A DNA stretch of 64,000 bases from Sulfonitrofixus sp039714575 (GCA_039714575.1 JBDLJE010000003.1:10401-74400); one strand, 5' to 3'; numbered from the stretch's first letter, positions 16,268 to 26,375 are shown. Made by a program: numbers and translations. Notes: generated from the sequence alone by a model not told the origin.

Positions 16268-16350
16268 TATACTATTAGGAATTTTAGAATTTCTAAATAT
16301 ATCTAAGTTGCTTAAAAAATGCTTAAATTTAGAAAATTCGTAAAAATTTC
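16268..16350 (+). promoter_or_regulatory. gltB upstream region with TATACT box and TTTAGAA repeats
   Basis: TATACT at 16268-16273 is a plausible -10. Just downstream the sequence carries overlapping palindromic TTTAGAA/TTTCTAAA, and a second TTTAGAAAATT occurs further on. Repeated half-sites before a nitrogen assimilation gene could bind a regulator, but no known consensus is recognised. Confidence 0.3.
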
Positions 16351-16367
16351 TTATTAAGGAATCTTAT

Positions 16368-19300
16368 ATGATGGAACATCACGATCTCTTACGATCATTT
16401 AAAGACAACTGTGGTTTTGGACTGGTTGCGAACATTAAAAACCGCGCCTCACACAAAACACTGGAAGATGCTATTACAGCGCTCGAGCGTATGATGCACC
16501 GTGGAGCTGTTGCAGCCGACGGTAAAACAGGAGACGGCAGCGGTCTTCTTCTCTCTATGCCTACAACATTTATGCGTCACGCTGCAAAAGAGGCAGGGCA
16601 TGAACTTCCTGATCAGTTTGCTATTGCAACGGTCTTTACAAAAGATAAAAAAGAGTTAGACATCTTAGAAGAGGTGTGTGTCTCTAACGATCTTAAAGTG
16701 GTCTACCGTCGTGATGTTCCGGTAGATACCAACGCTCTGGGTGACCAGGCCTTGGCTTCACTGCCTAACATAGTACAGGTCTTTATTACGGCTAACTCTA
16801 TTATGGCAAACCAGCGTTTTGATGCGCTGCTTTATCTTTCACGTAAAGAGACAGAGCACAAACTGGTTGATGTAAGAGACTTTTACATTGCCTCTATGTC
16901 ATCGAAGGTCCTCTCATATAAAGGTCTTGTTATGCCGACGCATATCAAAGAGTTTTATCAAGATTTCCAGGATGAGCGTTTCAAGATCTCTTTCTCACTT
17001 TTCCACCAGCGTTTCTCGACAAACACACTTCCTGAGTGGCGTTTGGCTCAGCCTTTCCGTGCCGTTGCGCATAATGGTGAGATCAACTCTGTTGAGGCAA
17101 ACCGTTTTAACGTTGAAGTCAAATCTGAGTCGATCAAGTCTGAAGTCTTTACCGATGAAGAGATCGCACGTATATTGCCGATCCTTCAGCTTGGCTCTTC
17201 TGACTCTGCTTCGGGTGACAACTTCTTTGAGTTCCTTATTGCGAACGGTATGGACTTCTTTAAGGCGGCACGTGCCGTTATTCCTGCACCGTGGCAAAAT
17301 GCACCGCACATGGATCCTGAACTTCGTGCTTTTTATGAGTACCAGTCAACGGTGTTCGAAGCATGGGACGGTCCGGCAGCATTCTCTCTGACTGATGGTC
17401 GTTACATCGGTTGTGTTCTTGACAGAAACGGTCTTCGTCCGTCTAAGTACATCATCACGCATGATGACAACCTTCTGATCGCTTCTGAGTATGGTGTTGT
17501 TGACATCCCTGATGAGCAGATCAAAGAGCGTGGACGTCTTCAGTCCGGTCAGATGATCGGTCTTGACCTCAAGTTCGGAAAAGTGCTTAAAGATGACGAG
17601 ATCAACAACTATTTGAAATCATCTAACCCATATATGAAGTGGTTGAATGAGCGTATGGTCTACCTGCAAGAGCATGTTGAGAACCAGTACACAACAAACT
17701 GTGAGATCGATGAGAACCTTACTCACCGCCAACGTTTCTTTAATGTGACACATGAGATCGTAGAGCAGGTCATCGAGCCGATGATCACTGACGGTAAAGA
17801 GTCCGTCGGTTCTATGGGTGATGATACACCGCTTGCAGCATTCAGTACAAAACAGCGTAACTTCTCTGACTTCTTCAAGCAGAAGTTCGCACAGGTAACA
17901 AACCCGCCTATCGACCCTATCCGTGAAAAAGTGGTGATGAGTCTTAACACCGGTTTTGGTGAGATCCACAACATCCTTGATGAGATCCCTACACACGCAC
18001 ACCGCCTTAAAGCGATCTCCCCGATCATCACATACGAGAAGCTGGAAGTACTGAAATCTTACGGTGATGTGAACTCACCGCGTTATGAAGATTTCTATAA
18101 AAATGAGACATTCTCAGTTACGTATACAGCTGATCTGAAAAAGTCTTTAGATGCACTGGTTGACAAGATCGTTACTGCCGTTAAAGAAGATGGTGTTCGT
18201 ATTGTCATCTTGAGTGACAAAGAGTTCTCAAAAGAGATGCGTACTATCCCGATGCTGCTGGCAGTGGGCCGTCTCAGCCGTGAACTGCTTGAGCGTAAGG
18301 TACGTCATCTTGTCTCTATTATTGCAGATACAAGTGAGGTTGTTGACTCTCATGGTGCAGCAACACTGCTCGGTTATGGTGCAAGCGCTGTTTTCCCCAG
18401 CCTTCTTTTTGCGTCGGCTGTTAACCGTGTAAACCAGTCTAAAAACCTTGATATCAGCTGTTCGGAAGCACTTAAAAACGTACACTCATCACTTAATGCA
18501 GGTCTGTTGAAGATCATGTCCAAGATGGGTATTGCAACGATCGCTTCTTACCGCAACTCAGGTCTGTTTGATGTTATGGGTCTTAGCCGTGAGATCGTTG
18601 CTGACTGTTTCAGTGATTCTCACGCACTCATTCCTGGTATCACGTATGAAGACATTGATGAACGTCTTGCAGACGCGCATCAAAAAGCTTTTTATGACCG
18701 TGGCTTCAGTACGATCTTCCCGCTTAACATCGGTGGTTTCTACAAGTTCTACAACGGTCAAGAGTATCATGACTTCGGTCCGGATACCATTCATGCTATC
18801 CACGCCATCAGCAAGTCGGGTGATGAGAAAGATTACATCAAACTTCGTGAGATCATCAACAAGCGCGGTCTAAAGTTCGTTCGTGACTTCTTGGAGTTCA
18901 AATCAGACAGAAAGGCGATCGATATCTCTGAGGTCGAGCCTAAAGAGACGATCTTCAAGCGTTTCGCATCCGCTGCGATGAGTCTTGGTTCTATCTCTCC
19001 GGAGGCACACGAAGCGATCGCTGTTGCAATGAACACGATCGGCGGTATGTCTAACTCGGGTGAGGGTGGTGAAGATGTTGCCCGTTTCGGCACAGACAAA
19101 CTCTCTAAGATCAAGCAGGTCGCATCAGGCCGTTTCGGTGTGACACCTGCGTACCTGCGCTCTGCAGAAGAGATCCAGATCAAAGTCGCTCAAGGTGCCA
19201 AGCCGGGTGAGGGTGGACAGCTTCCGGGCCACAAAGTAACGGGTCTTATCGCACGTCTTCGTCATACGGTTCCAGGTGTGACACTGATCTCGCCTCCGCC

Positions 19301-20804
19301 GCACCATGATATCTACTCGATCGAAGATCTTGCACAGCTTATCTTCGATCTTAAACAGGTCAACCCTAAAGCGAGGATCGCTGTTAAACTTGTTTCGACT
19401 GCCGGTGTCGGTACGATCGCTGCCGGTGTTGCAAAAGCATACGCTGACAAGATCATCATCTCCGGTGGTGACGGTGGTACTGGTGCTGCTCCGCTTACGT
19501 CTATCAAGTTTGCGGGTAACCCTTGGGAACTTGGTCTGACAGAGGCGCATAATGCACTTAAGGCAAACAGCCTTCGTGGTCTTGTTGAAGTTCAGACAGA
19601 CGGTGGTCTTAAGTCTGGTCTGGATGTTGTAAAAGCTGCGCTACTAGGTGCTGAGTCTTATGCATTTGGTACGGGTGTCCTTAGTATTGTCGGTTGTAAG
19701 ATGCTCCGTATCTGTCACTTGAACAAATGTTCGGTGGGTATTGCAACACAAAACGAAAGACTGCGTAAAGAGCACTTTACAGGTAATGTTGAGCAGATCA
19801 TCAACTACTTTACTTTCTTGGCTGAAGATGTCCGTTCTATCATGGCGGAACTCGGTTTCAAGACGATGGAAGAGATGATCGGACGTTCTGATGTGCTTAA
19901 GGTCGTTGATGATGCCTTTGCTCAGAAGTTTGACTTCTCTGCAGTGCTTCACCAGGAAGAGGGTGTAAACACTTGTCAATCGGAGTTCAATGAGCCGTTT
20001 GACGACAACGCCTTTGAGATCGATGTTCTTGAAGAGACAATGTCTGCGATCAAACATCCAGACCAGCCTATTCGTATAGAGCGTGAGATCACAAACCTTC
20101 ACCGTAGTTTCGGTGCACGTATTTCCGGTGAGATCGCACAGTATTATGGTGACAAAGGTCTTAAAGAGGACACGATCAAGATCAACCTTACCGGTATCGC
20201 TGGACAGGCGCTCGGTGCTTTCTTGATCGAAGGTGTCTCGCTTCATTTAGACGGTGTGGCGAATGACTACATCGGTAAAGGGATGAGCGGCGGTAAGATC
20301 ATCATCAATCCTGCCCACAAGGGCGAAGAGTATTCATCAGGCGGTAACACATGTCTTTACGGTGCAACAGGCGGTAAACTCTTTATCTCCGGTTCAGTCG
20401 GTGAGCGTTTTGCTGTACGTAACTCAGGTGCCTTGGCCATAGTCGAAGGTACCGGTGACAACGCGTGTGAGTATATGACAGGCGGTATTGTTGCTATTCT
20501 TGGTAAAACAGGCGGTAACTTCGGTGCAGGTATGACAGGCGGTATCGCGTTTGTTTACGACTCTGAGCATGACTTTGTTGAAAACGTCAACCGTGAGCTT
20601 GTTGAAGCGATCCGTATTGACACAGATGATGGTGATGAGGCGAGACACTACCTTAAACGTCTACTGAAAGAGTATGTCGCTGCAACAGGAAGTCCAAAAG
20701 CACAAGAGATCTTAGACGCATTTAGAGTCGAGATCAGAAACTTCTGGTTGGTGCGTCCGAAAAACCTTAAAAAATTACCGTTAAATCAAGAGAAAGGGGA
20801 TTAA
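16368..20804 (+). CDS. gltB: Glutamate synthase (NADPH/ferredoxin) large subunit
   Basis: 1478 residues, full length for GltB. It is probably made with a short propeptide: MMEHHDLLRSFKDN precedes the N-terminal nucleophile Cys15 (CGFGLVANIK) of the class II glutamine amidotransferase domain. The central and FMN-binding synthase domains follow, with GQLPGHKVTG and ISGGDGGTGAAPLTS. The 3Fe-4S cysteines are in CKMLRICHLNKCSVG near residues 1109-1123. The C-terminal beta-helix (GGKLFISGSVGERFAVRNSG) is present. GltB channels glutamine-derived ammonia to 2-oxoglutarate. AAGGAATC precedes the start. gltD follows after 1 nt. Confidence 0.98.
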   Translation: MMEHHDLLRSFKDNCGFGLVANIKNRASHKTLEDAITALERMMHRGAVAADGKTGDGSGLLLSMPTTFMRHAAKEAGHELPDQFAIATVFTKDKKELDILEEVCVSNDLKVVYRRDVPVDTNALGDQALASLPNIVQVFITANSIMANQRFDALLYLSRKETEHKLVDVRDFYIASMSSKVLSYKGLVMPTHIKEFYQDFQDERFKISFSLFHQRFSTNTLPEWRLAQPFRAVAHNGEINSVEANRFNVEVKSESIKSEVFTDEEIARILPILQLGSSDSASGDNFFEFLIANGMDFFKAARAVIPAPWQNAPHMDPELRAFYEYQSTVFEAWDGPAAFSLTDGRYIGCVLDRNGLRPSKYIITHDDNLLIASEYGVVDIPDEQIKERGRLQSGQMIGLDLKFGKVLKDDEINNYLKSSNPYMKWLNERMVYLQEHVENQYTTNCEIDENLTHRQRFFNVTHEIVEQVIEPMITDGKESVGSMGDDTPLAAFSTKQRNFSDFFKQKFAQVTNPPIDPIREKVVMSLNTGFGEIHNILDEIPTHAHRLKAISPIITYEKLEVLKSYGDVNSPRYEDFYKNETFSVTYTADLKKSLDALVDKIVTAVKEDGVRIVILSDKEFSKEMRTIPMLLAVGRLSRELLERKVRHLVSIIADTSEVVDSHGAATLLGYGASAVFPSLLFASAVNRVNQSKNLDISCSEALKNVHSSLNAGLLKIMSKMGIATIASYRNSGLFDVMGLSREIVADCFSDSHALIPGITYEDIDERLADAHQKAFYDRGFSTIFPLNIGGFYKFYNGQEYHDFGPDTIHAIHAISKSGDEKDYIKLREIINKRGLKFVRDFLEFKSDRKAIDISEVEPKETIFKRFASAAMSLGSISPEAHEAIAVAMNTIGGMSNSGEGGEDVARFGTDKLSKIKQVASGRFGVTPAYLRSAEEIQIKVAQGAKPGEGGQLPGHKVTGLIARLRHTVPGVTLISPPPHHDIYSIEDLAQLIFDLKQVNPKARIAVKLVSTAGVGTIAAGVAKAYADKIIISGGDGGTGAAPLTSIKFAGNPWELGLTEAHNALKANSLRGLVEVQTDGGLKSGLDVVKAALLGAESYAFGTGVLSIVGCKMLRICHLNKCSVGIATQNERLRKEHFTGNVEQIINYFTFLAEDVRSIMAELGFKTMEEMIGRSDVLKVVDDAFAQKFDFSAVLHQEEGVNTCQSEFNEPFDDNAFEIDVLEETMSAIKHPDQPIRIEREITNLHRSFGARISGEIAQYYGDKGLKEDTIKINLTGIAGQALGAFLIEGVSLHLDGVANDYIGKGMSGGKIIINPAHKGEEYSSGGNTCLYGATGGKLFISGSVGERFAVRNSGALAIVEGTGDNACEYMTGGIVAILGKTGGNFGAGMTGGIAFVYDSEHDFVENVNRELVEAIRIDTDDGDEARHYLKRLLKEYVAATGSPKAQEILDAFRVEIRNFWLVRPKNLKKLPLNQEKGD

Positions 20805-20805
20805 G

Positions 20806-22188
20806 ATGAGAAATTTCCTACAAGTAAGCCGAATCGATCCGACTAAACGTTTAGTTGTTGAGCGTACCAAAGACTTTGGAGAGATCTATGAGGTCTTCCA
20901 AAAAGAGGATGCAGCACTTCAGGGTGAACGCTGTATTCAGTGTGGTGATCCTTTTTGTCTGAACAAGTGTCCGCTTCACAACTACATCCCGCAGTGGTTG
21001 AAGTCGGTTGCAGAGAAAGACCTTGAATTCGCTTTCAACCTCTCTAATGAGCCTTCTCCGTTCCCGGAAGTCATGGGGCGCGTATGTCCTCATGACCGTC
21101 TGTGCGAAGGTGACTGTACACTCAACGACGGACATGGTGCTATTACGATCGGCTCTATTGAGACCTTTATCAATGAAGAGGGCTTTAAGGCCGGTCTTAC
21201 CCCTAAGTTCCCTGGTGTCATAACTGACAAAAAGGTAGCGATCATCGGCTCAGGTCCTGCAGGTCTCTCTGCGGCGACGTACTTGTTACGTGCAGGTATC
21301 GCGGTAACAGTCTATGAGAGAGATGACCGTGCCGGTGGTCTTTTGACCTATGGTATCCCTAACTTTAAACTTGACAAAAAAGTGATCGAGCGCCGTGTAA
21401 AGATCTTGCAAGACGCGGGTATGGAGCTTGTACTCAACTGTGAGGTCGGTAAAGACATCACTTTTGATGAGATGGCAGACAGACATGACGCTATCTTTAT
21501 CGGTGTGGGTGCGACAAAAGCCAAAGGCGCACGTCTTGCCGGCGAAAAAGCCGACAATGTCTACATGTCTATGCAGTACCTTACCGCTATCCAGCGTAAG
21601 AACTTCGGCCTTAAGTATGACAAACAGTTTGACTTTAAAGATCAGGACGTTGTGGTCATCGGTGGTGGCGATACCGCAATGGACTGTGTCCGTACTGCTA
21701 AACGTGAGGGTGCAAAGTCTGTGACCTGCCTCTACCGTCGTGATGCGCAGAACATGCCGGGTTCAAGAAAAGAGTATAAAAATGCGATGGAAGAGGGTGT
21801 TGACTTTACCTTCTACGCGTCGCCTAAAGAGATCGTTCTCGGTGAAGACGAGAGAGCTGTCAGTGTCGAGATGATCAAGACAGTACTTGGTGCGAAAGAT
21901 GAGAGCGGTCGTCAGCGTATGGAAGAGGTTAACGGCAGTGAGTTTAAGGTCAAGGCTGATGTTGTAGTCATGGCCCTTGGTTTTGACCCTGAAGTACCTT
22001 CGTTCCTGGCTGAGAACGGTATTGAGACCAATGAGTGGGGCGGTGTTGTCGTCAATGATGATTATGAGACAACGACGCCTGGTATCTATGCCGGCGGTGA
22101 CTGTTTCCGCGGTGCGGACCTTGTTGTAACAGCGGCACTTGACGGTCGTGAAGCAGCACGAAAAATGATAAAGTCCCTGCTTAAATAG
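20806..22188 (+). CDS. gltD: Glutamate synthase small subunit
   Basis: 460 residues. N-terminal 4Fe-4S motifs are CIQCGDPFCLNKCPLHNYIP and CPHDRLCEGDCTL. The FAD site is AIIGSGPAGLSAATYLLRAG, the NADPH site is VVVIGGGDTAMDCVRTAKREG, and the C-terminal FAD-closing motif is GIYAGGDCFRGADLVVTAALDGR. It passes electrons from NADPH to GltB. It lies immediately after gltB and 2 nt before a phosphatase gene, so all three may be co-transcribed. Confidence 0.98.
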   Translation: MRNFLQVSRIDPTKRLVVERTKDFGEIYEVFQKEDAALQGERCIQCGDPFCLNKCPLHNYIPQWLKSVAEKDLEFAFNLSNEPSPFPEVMGRVCPHDRLCEGDCTLNDGHGAITIGSIETFINEEGFKAGLTPKFPGVITDKKVAIIGSGPAGLSAATYLLRAGIAVTVYERDDRAGGLLTYGIPNFKLDKKVIERRVKILQDAGMELVLNCEVGKDITFDEMADRHDAIFIGVGATKAKGARLAGEKADNVYMSMQYLTAIQRKNFGLKYDKQFDFKDQDVVVIGGGDTAMDCVRTAKREGAKSVTCLYRRDAQNMPGSRKEYKNAMEEGVDFTFYASPKEIVLGEDERAVSVEMIKTVLGAKDESGRQRMEEVNGSEFKVKADVVVMALGFDPEVPSFLAENGIETNEWGGVVVNDDYETTTPGIYAGGDCFRGADLVVTAALDGREAARKMIKSLLK

Positions 22189-22190
22189 GG

Positions 22191-22925
22191 ATGCAAACAT
22201 TTATTGGGGCCTGTTTTGATGCGGCCTTGGAGGTTGAATCCCTTATCCGTTCAACACAACACAGTTACGGCTGTGAACCTCAGACAAAAGGTGCCGGGGG
22301 CGATGTCAGCATCGGTTATGATCTTCTTGCTGAAGATTGCTTTGTCAAACACCTCTCACCCTTTGGCCGGATCCTCTCTGAAGAGAGTGGTTATATCGGT
22401 GAAGGCGACGATCTTATCATCATTGATCCCATTGACGGCAGTGATAACCTAAAATCAAAATTTCCTTATTATGGTGCTTCTATCGCTCTGAAACGAGATG
22501 ACAAAACAGTGGCGGCAATGGTCTGTAATTTTGCGAACGGTGACTGCTTTGTTCGAGTAAACGGCGAACACTATCGCCGCTCTCTTTTTAGAGAAGAGGA
22601 GCGTGAAGATGTGGGTATTAACCGGCATGCAAAAGTTGGTCTGTTTGAAAAAGCAGGACTTCACCTTGACGCAGCAGGTACGCTGATAGAGAGTGGACTT
22701 AAGTTCCGTTCTCCGGGGGCTGTTGCACTCTCTCTGTCGTATGCCCATGCAGCAAAGTACATGATCTTTCTGGGCAGTATGCGCCCCTATGATATTGAAG
22801 CGGGGCTCTATCTGTGTGAAGATCTGTATACCTATAAGAGTGAAGATGTCATCATCGTATCGCATAATAAGGATGTCTTCGCTAAAATACTAACAATTTT
22901 TAATTTAACGGACAGCAGTGCCTAA
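22191..22925 (+). CDS. Inositol monophosphatase family phosphatase
   Basis: 244 residues. The metal-binding motif IIDPIDGSDNLKSKFPYYG matches the family's DPIDGT..., with the upstream acidic pair in ILSEESGY. The C-terminal GSMRPYDIEAGLYLCEDL corresponds to the second metal motif (W/YDxxAG). Members dephosphorylate inositol phosphate, fructose-1,6-bisphosphate or PAP. In a bacterium without obvious inositol use, PAP or sugar phosphate is equally likely. Located 2 nt after gltD. Confidence 0.85.
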   Translation: MQTFIGACFDAALEVESLIRSTQHSYGCEPQTKGAGGDVSIGYDLLAEDCFVKHLSPFGRILSEESGYIGEGDDLIIIDPIDGSDNLKSKFPYYGASIALKRDDKTVAAMVCNFANGDCFVRVNGEHYRRSLFREEEREDVGINRHAKVGLFEKAGLHLDAAGTLIESGLKFRSPGAVALSLSYAHAAKYMIFLGSMRPYDIEAGLYLCEDLYTYKSEDVIIVSHNKDVFAKILTIFNLTDSSA

Positions 22926-22959
22926 GTGGTAATGTTTGTACTTTTTTCAAGGCTAGCAT

Positions 22960-23808
22960 ATGAATCTTTTTGACCTTTTCAGCAGTTCTAACTCATCAAA
23001 ACAGCAGGCATCTAAAAGCGAAGCACCGTCACACTGGATAAAATGTAAGTCATGTCAATCGTTGATGTACTACAAAGAGGTCGAGAACCAAAACCATGTC
23101 TGTCCAAAGTGCGGATACCACCTCCGTCTGGGTGTTGATGCCCGTATTAATCTTTTAGCCGATGAAAATACCTTTGAAGAGTTCGATGCAAACCTGAAAC
23201 CGGTCGACCCGCTTAAGTTCGTTGATAAAAAATCGTATGCCAAGCGTGTAGAAGAGGGTGTTAGAAAGACAGGCCGCCACTCTTCAGTGGTGAGCGGTGA
23301 ATGTGAGATCAACGGCATCGGGACACAGGTCGTTGTCTTTGATTTTGGTTTTATGGGCGGTTCCCTCGGCTCTGTTGAAGGTGAGAAGATCGTTCGTGCC
23401 ATCAACCGCGCGATGGAGAAGCGTCAAGGTCTTATCATCGTCTCTGCTTCCGGCGGTGCACGTATGCAAGAGTCGACCTTCTCGCTGCTTCAGATGTCTA
23501 AGACATCGGCGGCTCTGGCAAAACTTGCCGAAGCGAAACTGCCGTACATCTCTCTATTGACTGACCCTACTATGGGTGGTGTCAGTGCCTCTTTTGCAAC
23601 GTTAGGGGATATCATTATCGCTGAACCGGGTGCCTTGATCGGTTTTGCGGGTCAACGTGTTATCAAACAGACGATCGGTTCAGATCTTCCGGACGGTTTC
23701 CAGAGAGCTGAGTTCTTATTGGAAAAAGGTTCTATCGATATGGTGGTAAACCGTAACGAGATGAAAGACACGCTCGCCAATCTACTTAAGATGATGTTAG
23801 GCAGATAA
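22960..23808 (+). CDS. accD: Acetyl-CoA carboxylase carboxyltransferase subunit beta
   Basis: 282 residues. The N-terminal zinc ribbon is CKSCQSLMYYKEVENQNHVC followed by PKCG. The crotonase-type core carries SASGGARMQESTFSLLQMSK and LLTDPTMGGVSASFATLGD, and the C terminus GFAGQRVIKQTIGSDLPDGFQ. With AccA it transfers CO2 from carboxybiotin to acetyl-CoA for fatty acid synthesis. The downstream order (thiE-like, rlmH, dksA-like) is one often met in this phylum. Confidence 0.97.
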   Translation: MNLFDLFSSSNSSKQQASKSEAPSHWIKCKSCQSLMYYKEVENQNHVCPKCGYHLRLGVDARINLLADENTFEEFDANLKPVDPLKFVDKKSYAKRVEEGVRKTGRHSSVVSGECEINGIGTQVVVFDFGFMGGSLGSVEGEKIVRAINRAMEKRQGLIIVSASGGARMQESTFSLLQMSKTSAALAKLAEAKLPYISLLTDPTMGGVSASFATLGDIIIAEPGALIGFAGQRVIKQTIGSDLPDGFQRAEFLLEKGSIDMVVNRNEMKDTLANLLKMMLGR

Positions 23809-23835
23809 GCCTTTCATCCCTAAACAACTTCAACA

Positions 23836-24402
23836 ATGCAACTTTACGCACTCTGTGACCAGACAACGCTTGACAAAAAAAACATCTCTTTAGAGACATT
23901 TGTTGAACTCTGCACTAAACACAATGCACAGATCATCCAATACCGCAACAAAAGCCAAGACTTCGACTTTATTACTGCACAGCTTGTTAAATTGCGGCAG
24001 CTTTGGGGTAAGACACTTATCATCAATGACGCCTTTTTACTGCACCCTTTTTGTGATGGCGTCCATCTGGGGCAAGACGATCTTTTAAAGGTCGATAGAA
24101 ATCCCTATTTTGCTATAGAGAAGATCCGTAACATTGTCGGTAGTAAAAAGATGATAGGGATATCAACCCATAATCAAGAAGAGATCGAGATGGCAAATCT
24201 GCTGGATCTTGACTACATAGGTTTAGGCGCTTACAGAGCCACAAACACCAAAGAGGATGCTGCACCCTTGAAAGATCAGTTAGATGACCTTGCAGCACTC
24301 TCTAGGCATCCTGTAGCAGCTATCGGCGGTGTCCGTTTTGACGATACCTTTGAAAATGTCGTTTATCATGTGATCAGCAGTGCACTGTATGAGGAGCTTT
24401 AA
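23836..24402 (+). CDS. ThiE/TenI-like thiamine phosphate synthase family protein
   Basis: 188 residues. TIM-barrel landmarks are IIQYRNKSQDF, LIINDAFLLHPFCDGVHLGQ, GISTHNQEEIEMANLLDLDY and YIGLGAYRATNTK. These match thiamine phosphate synthase, where the HLGQ and GxGxxxxTxTK loops bind pyrophosphate and thiazole phosphate. The usual diphosphate-loop residues are only partly kept, so a TenI-like or diverged role is possible. Stop at 24402 abuts the TTG start of rlmH. Confidence 0.75.
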   Translation: MQLYALCDQTTLDKKNISLETFVELCTKHNAQIIQYRNKSQDFDFITAQLVKLRQLWGKTLIINDAFLLHPFCDGVHLGQDDLLKVDRNPYFAIEKIRNIVGSKKMIGISTHNQEEIEMANLLDLDYIGLGAYRATNTKEDAAPLKDQLDDLAALSRHPVAAIGGVRFDDTFENVVYHVISSALYEEL

Positions 24403-24861
24403 TTGAAAGTCGATATTGTATCTATTGCCAAAAAAGAGCGTTCTTTATACGATCCGCTGAATAAAGAGCTGACGAAGATGTCATCGCGCTTCGCCAAAAT
24501 TAACGATATTGAACTTTTTACAAAAGATGTTACTAAAGCACACACGGTCGGATCAGAGGCCGCACAGAGCGCATATACCAAGATATTGGAACCACATTTA
24601 GACGGCGCATTCACCATTGCATTGCATCCTGATGGAAAAATAATCAATTCCCACGAGTTTAGTAAGCTATTAGCTGATAAAATGGCGGTTAAATTTTTTA
24701 TCGGTGGTGCTTACGGTTTTGAAGAGCCGTTTTTGAAACGCTGTGATAAAGTGATCTCCCTTGGAGAGATCACCATGAGCCATAAGATCGCCAAGGTGGT
24801 TTTACTGGAGCAGATCTATCGCGGCTTTTCAATACTGAGCAACCACCCGTATCATAAATAG
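24403..24861 (+). CDS. rlmH: 23S rRNA (pseudouridine1915-N3)-methyltransferase RlmH
   Basis: 152 residues from a TTG start directly after the previous stop, giving MKVDIVSIAKKERSLY, the expected N terminus. SPOUT-class motifs are ALHPDGKIINSHEFSKLL, FFIGGAYGFEE and the C-terminal ISLGEITMSHKIAKVVLLEQIYRGFSI followed by HPYHK. The enzyme methylates pseudouridine 1915 in helix 69 of 23S rRNA. Length is typical. Confidence 0.96.
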   Translation: MKVDIVSIAKKERSLYDPLNKELTKMSSRFAKINDIELFTKDVTKAHTVGSEAAQSAYTKILEPHLDGAFTIALHPDGKIINSHEFSKLLADKMAVKFFIGGAYGFEEPFLKRCDKVISLGEITMSHKIAKVVLLEQIYRGFSILSNHPYHK

Positions 24862-24869
24862 GACGTTAA

Positions 24870-25220
24870 ATGCGTAATAGTGAACTAGAATTCTTTGTTG
24901 AGATGTTAGACTCTCGTAAAGTACAGATCCAAAAGAACATCGCCGGTGTTGAAAAAGAGCTGCAGGAGCTAAACTCTCTTGAGCTGAACGACGAAGGCGA
25001 TCATGCTTCAGTCAGTAACGACAACCTGCGCGAAGTCGCTGTTGGTCAACAGCAAGAGTTGGAGTTGATCGAGATTGAAGTTGCTTTGGGTAAAATAAAA
25101 GACAAACAATTCGGCGTCTGCGAGATGTGTGAAGAAGAGATCTCTATTCAACGTCTAAAAGTGAAGCCACATGCAAAATACTGCATCGACTGCCGGGAGA
25201 TCGTTGAAAAACAACAGTAA
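24870..25220 (+). CDS. dksA: DksA/TraR family zinc-finger transcription factor
   Basis: 116 residues. A coiled-coil N-terminal part includes LNDEGDHASVSNDNLREVAV, whose acidic residues correspond to the DksA fingertip (DxxDxA). A C-terminal C4 zinc finger follows: CEMCEEEISIQRLKVKPHAK then CIDC. It would bind RNA polymerase's secondary channel and tune the ppGpp response. Shorter than E. coli DksA (151) but normal for this phylum. Located 8 nt after rlmH. Confidence 0.88.
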   Translation: MRNSELEFFVEMLDSRKVQIQKNIAGVEKELQELNSLELNDEGDHASVSNDNLREVAVGQQQELELIEIEVALGKIKDKQFGVCEMCEEEISIQRLKVKPHAKYCIDCREIVEKQQ

Positions 25221-25232
25221 CAAGGATACGTA

Positions 25233-26264
25233 ATGTATATTAAACGCTACTCAATAGCTGCCTTTATCTTAATGGCTTTGGTCGGCTCATATTTTTATAT
25301 CTCTTTTCCAAACGAGAAGCTTGCTGTAGCTGTTGTCGGGATCAACCTTCCGGCATTGCCTCTGGCTGTCTGGATCGTGCTTGCTATGGTGGTACTGTAC
25401 CTAAGCACAGTAGCGCATATGATGTATTACTCTATTGTCGGTTCATTCAAACTTCGTAAGTTCCGTAAAGACTCTGAAACATTTGTCGACTCGGTTAGCG
25501 ATGCACTTCTTGGCCGGATCGAACGTCATCACAGTTATAAAACTGAACGTTACGGTGTCTTTGCCAAAGTCGTTGATGCTGCCCGTCTTGATGTTCTTAA
25601 AGAGATCCCTGCAACAGGTGACGAAAAGCTGGACCAGACAATCGCGTTACTGAACAAGATCAAAAACGGTGAACATGTCGATCTCAAAAGGTATCGACTT
25701 TCACAGAAGAACCCTCTGGTACAGCAAAATGACCTGAATGCCTATAATGCAGGCGTGGTCTCAGAAGAGCAGATCTTGAACGACGCTGACAAGTACTCTC
25801 AAGATCTTGTTGCATTAGCATTTACAAATTACGCTAAGACAGCACCGCTTAACCTGATAGAAAAATATAAAGCATTTTTGACCAAGACCGTACTTTTTAA
25901 TATTGTTGCCCGTGTCAATGCCGATGAAAATATTTTAGATATCTCAACGGAGCATCTGATCTCTCTCTTCGGTGAAGTCGAGTTGAAAGAGGAAGGGTAC
26001 ATTAACCTTTCGGCAACGCTCTCAAACAACATGCTTCCCGATGAGCGGATCAAACTCTTTAAACAGCTCTCTGATGAGAACGACATTGCAACAGCAGCCT
26101 ATATCTATACACTTTTTGATCTTGAGATGATAGCACCTGCTGAAGATATCTTAGAGAACTCTCAACCGGATGAGTTTATCTACTTTAAAGCGTATAAGGC
26201 ACTTAAAGATTGTCATAAAAACTTTGCCATCGATCTGTTTATCCCCCACAAAATCTACAAGTAA
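25233..26264 (+). CDS. Membrane protein of unknown function
   Basis: 343 residues. Two N-terminal hydrophobic segments (about 8-25 and 44-66) are followed by a long soluble, helix-rich region (about 75-343) with no motif I recognise. It has a good AAGGATAC ribosome binding site and starts 12 nt after the dksA-like gene, so it probably closes the accD operon. Related uncharacterised proteins are commonly seen downstream of dksA in this phylum, from general recollection and not checked. Confidence 0.75.
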   Translation: MYIKRYSIAAFILMALVGSYFYISFPNEKLAVAVVGINLPALPLAVWIVLAMVVLYLSTVAHMMYYSIVGSFKLRKFRKDSETFVDSVSDALLGRIERHHSYKTERYGVFAKVVDAARLDVLKEIPATGDEKLDQTIALLNKIKNGEHVDLKRYRLSQKNPLVQQNDLNAYNAGVVSEEQILNDADKYSQDLVALAFTNYAKTAPLNLIEKYKAFLTKTVLFNIVARVNADENILDISTEHLISLFGEVELKEEGYINLSATLSNNMLPDERIKLFKQLSDENDIATAAYIYTLFDLEMIAPAEDILENSQPDEFIYFKAYKALKDCHKNFAIDLFIPHKIYK

Positions 26265-26267
26265 ACT

Positions 26268-26375
26268 AAAAGTTCCAGCTTCGGCGCAATTTGCACCGGA
26301 GTTCACCTCTCAACGTACTTAATGTACGCCTTCGGGTTCACATCCGGCACAACTTACACCAAACCTGGAACTTTT
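26268..26375. repeat. 108-bp imperfect palindrome (REP-like intergenic element)
   Basis: Outer arms AAAAGTTCCAG (26268-26278) and CTGGAACTTTT (26365-26375) are perfectly complementary. The whole interval folds on itself with mismatches around a central CGTAC-TTAAT-GTACG. A direct repeat GAACTTTTTGCGA follows at 26368-26380 and 26386-26398. It starts 3 nt after a stop codon. It looks like a dispersed intergenic palindrome and may also end transcription. No second copy is seen in this window. Confidence 0.6.
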